A program made the position numbers and the translations under genes. Source: JAFLCL01 sp039809495 (lineage in GTDB: Bacteria; Myxococcota_A; Polyangia; Polyangiales; Sandaracinaceae). Taken from it: DNA of 64,000 nucleotides. The notes under the pieces are model-generated. The model saw only the letters and a program-made list of their open reading frames with translations, did not search any database and was not told the origin of the DNA. Positions 42,758 to 51,505 of this stretch are shown here, one piece after another (the first letter of the stretch is position 1; every line of letters starts with the position of its first letter). Location: assembly GCA_039809495.1 (NCBI GenBank), contig JBDHVC010000003.1:1-64000 (forward strand), in the 5' to 3' direction.

Positions 42758-45646
42758 GTGACCACACCGTTCCACGCCAAGTACTGGGCCCACAGCCTCC
42801 TGCTCGCCCGCCCCCCCAGCGGGCCGGAGGCGCTCTCGCGTTCCATCGGCAACGCCCGGGTCGACCTCAACCCGCACCAGGTCGATGCCGCGCTCTTCGC
42901 CCTTCGGTCCCCGTACTCCCGGGGGACGCTGCTGGCCGACGAGGTCGGCCTGGGCAAGACGATCGAGGCCGCGCTCATCCTGGCCCAGCGCTGGGCGGAG
43001 CGGCGGCGGAAGATCCTCCTGATCGTGCCTGCGACGCTGCGCAAGCAGTGGCAGCTCGAGCTGGAGGACAAGTTCTTCCTGCCGTCGGTCATCCTCGAGA
43101 CGAAGTCGGCGAACGACCTCATGAAGAAGGGCGTCACGAACCCCTTCGACCTCGACGACAAGATCGCCATCGCGTCCTACCAGTTCGTCTACTCGAAGCG
43201 GGAGCTGGTGAAGGCCGTCGGGTGGGACCTCGTGGTCATCGACGAGGCGCACCGGCTGCGCAACATCTGGCGCGGCACCAAGACGCACGAGGCGATCGTC
43301 GACTCGGTCAGCCACGCGGGGCGCAAGCTCCTCCTCACCGCGACCCCGCTCCAGAACTCGCTCAAGGAGCTGTACGGCCTCGTGTCGATCATCGACCCGG
43401 ACCTCTTCGGCAGCGAGGACGCGTTCGACGCGCAGTTCATGGACACCGACGACCCCGAGGGGCGCGACAGCGCGCTGCGGGAGCGCATCAAGCACATCTG
43501 CAAGCGGACCCTGCGCCGCGACGTCCTCGAGTACATCTCGTTCACGAACCGGTACACGCACACCGCGGATTTCGTCCCGTCCGCCGCGGAGACGCAGCTC
43601 TACGACGAGGTGTCGGCGTACCTCCAGCGCGAGGTGCTGGCGGCGCTTCCGAACACGCGACGCAAGCTCATCACCCTCATCCTCCGCAAGCTGCTCGCCT
43701 CGTCGTCGCGTGCCATCGGCGCGACCCTCAGCAAGTTCGTCTCACGCCTGAGCGAGCCATCGCCCGCGCCCACGGAGGACGAAGCGGTGGCGGACTTCGA
43801 CGCGCTCGAGGAGCTCGAGGAAGAGTGGGGGGATGATGCCGGCGAGGCGGCGCTGCCGGCCGCAGACGTCGATGCCGAGCTCGCCGACCTCAAGCGGTTC
43901 GTGGAGCTCGCGAACTCCATCCCGCGCGACTCGAAGGCCACCAAGCTCATCGAGGTGCTGCCGATCGCGTTCGACGAGGCGGGGAAGCGCGGTGCGAGGC
44001 GCAAGGCGGTCATCTTCACCGAGTCCCGCAAGACCCAGGACTACCTCTTCCAGCTCCTCTCGGAGAACGGATTCGCCGGGGAGATCGTGCTCATGAACGG
44101 CACGAACACCGACGAAGTCTCCAAGGCCATCTACGGGCGCTGGAAGGAGAGGCACAAGGATCGCTGGGCCGACATCACCTCGGGCTCGAAGTCGGCCGAC
44201 ATGAAGGCCGCGATCGTCGAGGAGTTCCGCGACCACGCCACCATCCTCCTCGCGACCGAGTCCGCGGCGGAGGGTGTGAACCTCCAGTTCTGCTCGTTGG
44301 TCGTGAACTACGACCTCCCATGGAACCCCCAGCGCATCGAACAGCGGATCGGCCGCTGCCACCGGTACGGGCAGAAGAGCGACGTCCTCGTCGTGAACTT
44401 CCTCAACCGCACGAACGATGCGGACCGCCGCGTCTTCGAGCTGCTCGACGAGAAGTTCAACCTCTTCCGCGGCGTGTTCGGAGCGAGCGACGACGTGCTC
44501 GGCGTCGTCGAGAGCGGTGTCGACCTCGAGAAGCGCATCGCCGAGATCATGCAGGAGTGCAGAACGCCGGAGACCATCAAGGAAGCGTTCGACGCCCTCC
44601 AGGCGGAGCTCGACGAGAAGATCAAGGCCGGCATCGCCAACGCTCGTCGCGCGTTCCTCGAGAACTTCGACGCCGAGGTCCACGAGCGCCTCAAGGTCCA
44701 CAAGGAGGCGGCCAAGCAGTCGCTCGACCGGCATCAGCGCATGCTCTTCGACCTCGCCCGGTTCGAGCTCGGAGCGGCGGCGACGTTCGACGAGCACGAG
44801 CCGAGCTTCTCTCTGCACCGAGAGGATGCGCTCCTCCGCTTCAACCTCGACTGGCAACAGGCAGAGGCCCGCAACGAGCTCTTCTTCCGTGTCGGCCACC
44901 CGGTCGCGGAGGAGATGCTCCGCCACGCAGTCGAGCGTCCGACGCCGGCCTCGGAGGTCACGCTCGTGTACGACGCCGCATCCGCCGCCCTCGAGCCCTA
45001 CCGTGGCAAGAGTGGTTGGCTCGAGCTTGGCAAGCTCCGCGCGGACTCGGTTGGCCGGATCGAGGAGCATCTGCTCGTCGCCGCCTGCATCGACGACGGC
45101 ACCGCGCTCGACTCAGAGGTCGCCGCAAAGCTGTTCAGCCTTCGGGGCTCGGCCGACCTTGTACCTCACGCTAACGCCCCGCACGCTCTCGGGCGCATCC
45201 GCGACGCAATGAGGATCGAGCTCCTCTCGCAGATCGAGACCCGTAGCGAGGAGTACTTCGAAGAAGAGGCCGAGAAGATCGAGCTTCGCTCGGAGGACCT
45301 GAAGCTTGGGCTCGAGCGGGAGATCAAGAAGCTCGACAAGGACATCACCGTTGCCCAGCGCGACGCCCGGAAGGCCCGCGGCCTCCAGGAGAAGCTCGCG
45401 GCGCAGAAGGCCGTGCGCGCCCTCGAAGCGCGGCGCGACGCCAAACGCAGGCAGTTCTACGAAGAGCAGGATCGCATCAAGGCGGACCACGACAAGCTCA
45501 TAGCGAACCTGGAAGTTCAACTCGGTGCGAAGAAGGTCGAATTCGAATCGCTCTTCACCCTCCGATGGTGCCTCACCGCACCCACGGTCACCTCGATTGG
45601 CAAGGATGACGAGAGCGAGCGCCTGGCGCCGGGGCCGCGAGCATGA
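42758..45646 (+). CDS. SNF2-family helicase (DrmD/RapA-like)
   Basis: This 962-residue protein (GTG 42758) has helicase motifs: Q-like LNPHQVDAA, Walker A LADEVGLGKTIEA (about residue 68), DEAH box VIDEAHRLRN, TATPLQNSLKELYGL, then the second RecA domain with VIFTESRKTQDYLF, LLATESAAEGVNLQF and EQRIGRCHRYGQ. A long coiled-coil region (about 825-925) ends it. The helicase resembles SNF2 proteins of DISARM-type and related defence loci. It overlaps the cytosine methyltransferase by 4 bp, so it is the first gene of a four-gene operon. Confidence 0.9.
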   Translation: MTTPFHAKYWAHSLLLARPPSGPEALSRSIGNARVDLNPHQVDAALFALRSPYSRGTLLADEVGLGKTIEAALILAQRWAERRRKILLIVPATLRKQWQLELEDKFFLPSVILETKSANDLMKKGVTNPFDLDDKIAIASYQFVYSKRELVKAVGWDLVVIDEAHRLRNIWRGTKTHEAIVDSVSHAGRKLLLTATPLQNSLKELYGLVSIIDPDLFGSEDAFDAQFMDTDDPEGRDSALRERIKHICKRTLRRDVLEYISFTNRYTHTADFVPSAAETQLYDEVSAYLQREVLAALPNTRRKLITLILRKLLASSSRAIGATLSKFVSRLSEPSPAPTEDEAVADFDALEELEEEWGDDAGEAALPAADVDAELADLKRFVELANSIPRDSKATKLIEVLPIAFDEAGKRGARRKAVIFTESRKTQDYLFQLLSENGFAGEIVLMNGTNTDEVSKAIYGRWKERHKDRWADITSGSKSADMKAAIVEEFRDHATILLATESAAEGVNLQFCSLVVNYDLPWNPQRIEQRIGRCHRYGQKSDVLVVNFLNRTNDADRRVFELLDEKFNLFRGVFGASDDVLGVVESGVDLEKRIAEIMQECRTPETIKEAFDALQAELDEKIKAGIANARRAFLENFDAEVHERLKVHKEAAKQSLDRHQRMLFDLARFELGAAATFDEHEPSFSLHREDALLRFNLDWQQAEARNELFFRVGHPVAEEMLRHAVERPTPASEVTLVYDAASAALEPYRGKSGWLELGKLRADSVGRIEEHLLVAACIDDGTALDSEVAAKLFSLRGSADLVPHANAPHALGRIRDAMRIELLSQIETRSEEYFEEEAEKIELRSEDLKLGLEREIKKLDKDITVAQRDARKARGLQEKLAAQKAVRALEARRDAKRRQFYEEQDRIKADHDKLIANLEVQLGAKKVEFESLFTLRWCLTAPTVTSIGKDDESERLAPGPRA

Positions 45647-46893
45647 CGGGCCTCCGCTACTTGAGCCTGTTCACTGGCATCGGGGGCCTCGAGCACGCGA
45701 CCGTTCCGCCGCTTCTGTTTTGCGAGCGGGACGGCGCGTGCCAAGGGGTGCTGCGCCAGCGATACCCCGGCGTCGCCGTCTGCGAGGACGTGACGCTCCT
45801 CGACCGGCCGCCGGAAGCCGACATGGTGGTCGGAGGCTGGCCCTGCCAAGACTTGAGTTCCGCAGGCAGGCTGGGAGGCATTACTGCGCGTCGCTCCGGG
45901 CTCTTCTTCGAGATGCTTCGCGTGGCGAAGGCAAGCAGAGCACACACGCTTGTCGGCGAGAACGTTCCGAACCTACTGACCATCAACCGTGGCCGAGACT
46001 TCCAGATTGTCCTGGATGCGCTCGTTGCGGAAGGCTACCGGTTTGTAGCTTGGCGCGTCCTCAACGCTCGAGCGTTTGGTCTTCCGCAGGAGCGCCGCCG
46101 GTTGTTTGTAGTCGCGTCGACGCACCGCGAACGCGCCGAAGCGCTTCACGCCGCCATCCCCGCTCTGCCTCCGACGCGCGCCTCGGCCGTCACAAGCGGT
46201 TTCTACTGGACTGGGGGAAAGCGTTCGATCTGCTTCTCCACCGGATACGTCCCCGCCCTAAAGATTGGCGCGGCCGACAACAAAGGGCGGGCCCCGGTCG
46301 CCGTCCTGCACGGCGACCGCGTTCGAAAGCTCAGCCCCAAGGAGTTCTTGGACCTTCAGGGCTTTCGAGAGTTGCCCACAGCAGGGTTGTCCCCGTCGGA
46401 GATTCTCCGCATGGCCGGCAACGCGGTGCCCGTTCCGATGGGCCGCTTCGTACTCTCGTCTGTCGCCAGCGCGGCGCCGATGACCGGTGTCCGGACTGCA
46501 TTCGGGCTTATCGCCTCCTCAGGGACGCTCGACGGGGGGCTCTCCTGGGTGATCGACCACAAGCCCACGCCACTCGCCACCAACCTCGTCGAGTTCCTGA
46601 CCGCGGATGCCGACGACTCGCTCAGTGCGCAGGCCGCAGCCGGGTTGATCGTCCGCTCCGTGCGCTCCGGCCATCCAATGCCACGAGAACTGTTCGACGT
46701 GCTGTCGCGCCTCGCGGAGGACCGTTCCGGGAAGCTGAAAGCGTCTCGGAGCAACAGCTTCGAGGCGCTCGACCAACTGAAGGAGCAGGTTACCGCATAT
46801 CAGCGCGGACTGCCGACGATCTCGGAGTACCGCGACGACCCCGAAGACGACGACCTGGCACAAGACTCTGATGAAGAGGTTTCGGATGAGTAG
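45643..46893 (+). CDS. DNA cytosine-5 methyltransferase
   Basis: This 416-residue enzyme has the C5-MTase motifs in order: motif I LSLFTGIGGLEHA, motif IV GGWPCQDLSSAG with catalytic Cys (about residue 68), motif VI GENVPNLL, motif VIII FGLPQERRRLFVV and motif X MAGNAVPVPMGRFV. The target-recognition region between VIII and X is short. It methylates cytosine C5 in a site that cannot be predicted. A C-terminal extension of about 140 residues is not needed for catalysis. It is co-translated with the SNF2 helicase and precedes a type III Mod gene. Confidence 0.93.
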   Translation: MTGLRYLSLFTGIGGLEHATVPPLLFCERDGACQGVLRQRYPGVAVCEDVTLLDRPPEADMVVGGWPCQDLSSAGRLGGITARRSGLFFEMLRVAKASRAHTLVGENVPNLLTINRGRDFQIVLDALVAEGYRFVAWRVLNARAFGLPQERRRLFVVASTHRERAEALHAAIPALPPTRASAVTSGFYWTGGKRSICFSTGYVPALKIGAADNKGRAPVAVLHGDRVRKLSPKEFLDLQGFRELPTAGLSPSEILRMAGNAVPVPMGRFVLSSVASAAPMTGVRTAFGLIASSGTLDGGLSWVIDHKPTPLATNLVEFLTADADDSLSAQAAAGLIVRSVRSGHPMPRELFDVLSRLAEDRSGKLKASRSNSFEALDQLKEQVTAYQRGLPTISEYRDDPEDDDLAQDSDEEVSDE

Positions 46894-48736
46894 CAACGCT
46901 GGGACCACGAACCAGACGCCGGAGACTGTGGCGCTGCAGGCACTCTCCCCGATCGAGGCGCGGGTGGAGGAGATGCGCGAGTTCCTTCCCGAGGCGTTTG
47001 CCGACGGAGTTCTCGATCCGTCCCGACTGCTCTCGCTCCTTCGTGGCGACGCAGAGACGAGCTCGGCGCAACGTCGTTTCGGGCTCGACTGGCCGGGCAA
47101 GAGCGACGCCCTGCACTTGCTTCGCCTTGCCGGCCAGGGCGCTCTCGTTCCGCTCCGGGAGAAGTCTCTTTCCTTCGATGGCGCGCCTCACGTCATGATC
47201 ACGGGAGACAACCTCGAGGTCATGAAGCTTCTTCAGAAGGCGTACTTCGGCGCCTTTAAAATGATCTATATGGATCCGCCCTACAACACGGGCACCGATC
47301 TCATATACAATGACGACTACAAGGATCCACTCCGCTCGTACCTGCAGCACAGCGGCCAGCTCGCCGGCGACTCCACGCGCGTATCGAGCCTTCTTGAGAC
47401 GGATGGACGGTTCCACAGCCGCTGGCTGACGATGATGTATCCGCGTCTCTTCGTCGCCCGGAACCTGCTTGCCGAAACTGGAGTGATCTTCGTCTCGATC
47501 GATGATCACGAGTCTCACCACCTCCGCATGCTCATGGACGAGGTGTTCGGCAGCGAGAACTTCGTGTGTTCATTCGTCTGGGAAAAGCGTTATGCGCCGC
47601 CGCCTGACACGAAGGACGTCGGATACGTACATGAGAACGTGCTCTGCTACCGACGGTCCGACGCTTTCCAGGCTGCTCTTCTCCCAATGACGGCGGCACA
47701 GAAGGGACGATACAGAAACCCCGACAAGGACCCCCGCGGCCCGTGGAAGCCGGCCGACTACACCTGCCGGTACACCGCGAAGGAACGACCCACGCTGTAC
47801 TATCCCGTCCGCAACCCCAACACCGGCGCGGAGACATGGCCAAAGAAGACACGTGTCTGGGCGTGCTCGCAGGAGGAACATCGAAAGAACGAAGCAGAGA
47901 GCCGGATCTGGTGGCCGGCGGATGCGAAAGTCCCGGCCAAGAAGAAGTTCCTCTCCGAGATTCGTCAAGGGGCCATGCCCATGACGTTACTCAAGCACGA
48001 TGAGGTGGGCCATACTGACGAGGCGACCAAGGAGTTGCGCAAGTGGTTTCCCGACCTCAAGGTGACCCCGAAGCCCACCCGCTTGATTCGACACCTAATG
48101 CGCATCGCCGCGGTGCAGGCAGGTGACCTTGTACTCGACTGCTTCGCCGGCACCGGCACGACCGCGGAAGCGATTCTCGATGCCAACGAGGAGGAAGGTC
48201 TCGGGGCTCGTTTTGTTCTGATTCAGCTACCCGAGGCTCTGAAGGACGAGCCGGCCCGGACGATGGCCGACCTCGCGCAGGAACGGGCTGTGGGGCGCGC
48301 GAAAAAGCTGCCCAAGGCCAAGGCGGAGGGGGTGATGTGCTTCTCGCTGGCCTCTAGCTCGTTTGTATCGCCCTCTCCCGATCGACCGCCGGACAAGGCC
48401 GCCATCGCTGAACAGCTCCGGATGCTCGTCAACAACGTGAAGGATCGGCGGACCGACGAGGACATTCTCTACGAAATCCTCCTCAAGGCCGGCTTCAGGC
48501 TCACGAGCACGGTCGAACGGCTCACCGTTGCGGATCACAACGTCTTCAGTGTAGCGGAAGGCCTCCTGCTTATCTGCCTCGAGCGGAAGGTGACTCAAGC
48601 CTGCCTGCGCGGGCTCATCGATCGGAAGCCGGAGCGTGTCGTGTGTCTCGACGTGGCGTTCGACGGCAATGATCAACTGAAAACGAACCTCCTGCTTGAG
48701 ATGCGTACGCATGGCGTCGAGTTCAGGACCATTTAG
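46886..48736 (+). CDS. Type III restriction-modification Mod subunit
   Basis: This 616-residue protein is an N6-adenine methyltransferase of the beta class. Motif IV MIYMDPPYNTGTDLIYNDDY comes first and motif I LDCFAGTGTTAEAIL later. The target-recognition region between them is about 240 residues. ATG 46886 was chosen because AGAGG lies at the right spacing; an ATG at 46871 is also in frame. It overlaps the methyltransferase before it by 8 bp and precedes the Res gene by 15 bp. Its codons use A and T more than the rest of the island, suggesting a separate origin. Confidence 0.93.
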   Translation: MSSNAGTTNQTPETVALQALSPIEARVEEMREFLPEAFADGVLDPSRLLSLLRGDAETSSAQRRFGLDWPGKSDALHLLRLAGQGALVPLREKSLSFDGAPHVMITGDNLEVMKLLQKAYFGAFKMIYMDPPYNTGTDLIYNDDYKDPLRSYLQHSGQLAGDSTRVSSLLETDGRFHSRWLTMMYPRLFVARNLLAETGVIFVSIDDHESHHLRMLMDEVFGSENFVCSFVWEKRYAPPPDTKDVGYVHENVLCYRRSDAFQAALLPMTAAQKGRYRNPDKDPRGPWKPADYTCRYTAKERPTLYYPVRNPNTGAETWPKKTRVWACSQEEHRKNEAESRIWWPADAKVPAKKKFLSEIRQGAMPMTLLKHDEVGHTDEATKELRKWFPDLKVTPKPTRLIRHLMRIAAVQAGDLVLDCFAGTGTTAEAILDANEEEGLGARFVLIQLPEALKDEPARTMADLAQERAVGRAKKLPKAKAEGVMCFSLASSSFVSPSPDRPPDKAAIAEQLRMLVNNVKDRRTDEDILYEILLKAGFRLTSTVERLTVADHNVFSVAEGLLLICLERKVTQACLRGLIDRKPERVVCLDVAFDGNDQLKTNLLLEMRTHGVEFRTI

Positions 48737-48751
48737 GCACGGGTCGCGCTC

Positions 48752-51373
48752 ATGAAGATCAAGTTCGACGGTCGCCAGCAATTCCAGATCGACGCGGTGA
48801 GTGCCGTGTGCGATCTGTTCAAATCCCAGCCTCTTGCTTCCGCGACGTCCTCGGTCTCGTTCGCATCGGCGCCGGGCGAACTGTTCGGCGAGCTCGGGGT
48901 GGCCAACAATCTGGTGGTGTCCGATGCTCAGGTTCTCGAGAACGTCAAGAACGTTCAGCGTGCCCATGGGCTTGCCGAATCCAGCGCTCTCGACGGGATG
49001 CACTTCTCAGTGGAGATGGAGACGGGCACCGGCAAGACCTACGTCTACCTTCGTACTGCATACGAGCTAAACGCGCGATATGGTTTCAAGAAGTTCATCA
49101 TCGTTGTGCCGACCGTAGCCATTCGCGAGGGCGTCCTGAAGTCTATCGAGCTCACGCGAGACCACTTTGCCGATCTGTACGGGAACGTCCCCTGCGAGTC
49201 GTGGGTGTACGACTCGGCGCGCCTGTCCCGCATTCGTCAGTTCGCCGCGTCGAACCAGCTTCAGATCTTGGTCGTCAACATCGACTCTTTCAACAAGTCG
49301 GCCAACGTCATCAATAGGGAGCAGGACCGGTTTTCGGGACGAAGACCCATCGACTTCCTCCGGGCGTGTCGCCCTATCGTCATTATCGACGAACCGCAGA
49401 ACGTGGAGAGCGAACTTGCGCGGGAGGCGATCGCTTCCCTCGCCCCGGCATGCACGCTGCGATACTCCGCCACTCACCGCGACCACTACAATCTAGTCTA
49501 TCGCCTCGATCCAGTGCGCGCGTACGACCTCCGCCTCGTCAAGCGAATCGAGGTCGACTCCGTGTTGGATGAAGCGGACTTCAACAAGCCGTTCGTTGCG
49601 GTGGAGGCGATCGAGGCGTCGCGTACGAAGGTTACGGCGACGCTTAGCGTCGACGTGAGCGGCGCGTCGGGTCCGTTGCGCAAACGCATTCGAGTGTCGC
49701 GGAACGGACTGGACTTGTTCGATTTGTCAGGGGAGCGTGATGCGTACCGGGGCTACATCATCGAACAGATTGATGCAGCTGGTGGCTATGTGGCGTTCAC
49801 AAACGGGGTCGTGATTTCGGTCGGCGAGTCTCAGGGCGGAGGCCGGGACGGCGTCATGAAGGCACAGATTCGAGAGACGGTTCGGGAGCACCTGGAGAAG
49901 GAACTCGCGGTCCGCAAGAGGTTGCCTGCGGGGCGCCGAATGAAGGTGCTCAGCCTCTTCTTTATCGATCGAGTGGCGAACTACGTGCCGGCGGAAGGCC
50001 CGATTAAACAGTGGTTCGTGGCTGCCTACGAGGAGTTCGCGGCGCTCGCCAGGTTCAAGGAGCTCGGACTCCCTCCGGTCGAGATGGTTCACGGCGGTTA
50101 CTTCTCCGAGGCGAGGGGCCAGCCCCGGGACACGTCGGGGACCACCCAGGCGGACGACGACGCGTACGCGCTTATCATGCGAGACAAGGAGCGACTGTTG
50201 TCGCTCGATGAACCGCTCCGGTTCATCTTTAGCCACTCGGCGCTCCGCGAAGGATGGGACAACCCAAATGTGTTTCAGATCTGCACGCTCAACGAGACGA
50301 AGTCTGAACTGAGGAAGCGACAGGAAATTGGGAGAGGACTACGGCTGCCGGTTGACGAGTCGGGAGAGCGCTGTGGCGACCCGGGCCTCAACAAGCTTAC
50401 CGTAATCGCGAACGAGAGTTACGAGGAGTTTGCGCGCGGGCTTCAGAGGGATATCGAGAAGGAGTGTGGAGTCAAGTTCGAGGGACGCATCGCGAACAAG
50501 CGAGAGAGGAGGCGGGCCAGGCTGAAGAAGGGCTGGCGCTTGGACGGTGATTTTCTGGAGTTGTGGGAGCGCATCAAGCACAAGACGCGCTACTCGGTCG
50601 CGTACAGCACTGACGCGCTCGTGGCGAAGGCTGCGGCAGGCGTCGCCGAGATGCCGTCGGTGGCGCCATCAAAGATCGTGATGAGAAAGGCTGAACTGAG
50701 CATCGGCCGCTCCGGTGTCGCCGCGGCGCTGCGGGCGATCAAGGAGGCGCCTATCGACGACAGCCCCCAGTGCTTTCCCGATATCCTTGGCTACCTTCAG
50801 CGGGAGACGGAGCTTACGCGAGGTACGATTGCGCGCATCCTCATCGAGTCCGGACGCCTGGATGACTTGTTGCTGGACCCTCAGGAGTTCCTCGACCGCG
50901 CGCTGAAGGTGCTGCGGACTGTCCTGCAGGAGGTCATGGTGTCCGGAGTGAAGTACGAGCGCGTTTCCGGTGCCGAGTACGAGATGTATCTGTTCGAGGA
51001 GCAGGAGCTCGACGGCTACCTCTCGCGGATGCTTGAGGTTCGAAAATCGATCTATGACTACGTCGAGTACGACTCCGATGTGGAGAGATCGTTCGCGACG
51101 GAACTCGACGCGCGGGACGATGTCCGGCTTTTCGTTAAGCTTCCGCGTTGGTTCAAGGTCGAGACGCCCGTGGGCACCTACAATCCCGATTGGGCGGTCG
51201 TGAAGCAGTCCGGCGAAGAGGCTCCGAAGCTGTACTTGGTACGCGAGACCAAGGCGACGCTGGAGCAGTTGAAGCTGCGCGGGCTCGAGTGGGCAAAGAT
51301 GAGTTGTGGGAAGTCTCACTTCACGGAGTTGGGGATCGACTTCAAGCACGTCACGTCGGCGGGCGAGTTGTGA
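48752..51373 (+). CDS. Type III restriction-modification Res subunit
   Basis: This 873-residue protein has Walker A VEMETGTGKTYVYLRTA (Lys about 97), a DEPQ box IVIIDEPQNVES, the SF2 motif FIFSHSALREGWDNPNVF and motif VI ELRKRQEIGRGLRL. A C-terminal nuclease motif follows, TPVGTYNPDWAVV with LYLVRETKATLEQL (D...E-x-K). It is the ATP-dependent cleavage and translocation subunit that works with Mod. All functional residues are present, so it looks active. Like Mod it is less GC-rich at third codon positions than its neighbours. Confidence 0.93.
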   Translation: MKIKFDGRQQFQIDAVSAVCDLFKSQPLASATSSVSFASAPGELFGELGVANNLVVSDAQVLENVKNVQRAHGLAESSALDGMHFSVEMETGTGKTYVYLRTAYELNARYGFKKFIIVVPTVAIREGVLKSIELTRDHFADLYGNVPCESWVYDSARLSRIRQFAASNQLQILVVNIDSFNKSANVINREQDRFSGRRPIDFLRACRPIVIIDEPQNVESELAREAIASLAPACTLRYSATHRDHYNLVYRLDPVRAYDLRLVKRIEVDSVLDEADFNKPFVAVEAIEASRTKVTATLSVDVSGASGPLRKRIRVSRNGLDLFDLSGERDAYRGYIIEQIDAAGGYVAFTNGVVISVGESQGGGRDGVMKAQIRETVREHLEKELAVRKRLPAGRRMKVLSLFFIDRVANYVPAEGPIKQWFVAAYEEFAALARFKELGLPPVEMVHGGYFSEARGQPRDTSGTTQADDDAYALIMRDKERLLSLDEPLRFIFSHSALREGWDNPNVFQICTLNETKSELRKRQEIGRGLRLPVDESGERCGDPGLNKLTVIANESYEEFARGLQRDIEKECGVKFEGRIANKRERRRARLKKGWRLDGDFLELWERIKHKTRYSVAYSTDALVAKAAAGVAEMPSVAPSKIVMRKAELSIGRSGVAAALRAIKEAPIDDSPQCFPDILGYLQRETELTRGTIARILIESGRLDDLLLDPQEFLDRALKVLRTVLQEVMVSGVKYERVSGAEYEMYLFEEQELDGYLSRMLEVRKSIYDYVEYDSDVERSFATELDARDDVRLFVKLPRWFKVETPVGTYNPDWAVVKQSGEEAPKLYLVRETKATLEQLKLRGLEWAKMSCGKSHFTELGIDFKHVTSAGEL

Positions 51374-51505
51374 CGCGCGTCGAGTCCCGCGGCCATTGCG
51401 CACTCGTTCAGAGGGGCGCCGCGAGGTTGCCCCCCGCGCCTCTGTGCCTCCGGCGGTCGAGGTGCTCGTCGAGCGCATCGAGATGCGCGGCTCGCGAAGT
51501 CTGAG

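Noticed and set aside
42758..51373. A complete DISARM system
   Set aside because: SNF2 and C5 methyltransferase genes fit parts of DISARM classes, but no DrmA, DrmB (DUF1998) or DrmC (PLD) gene is present in the window.
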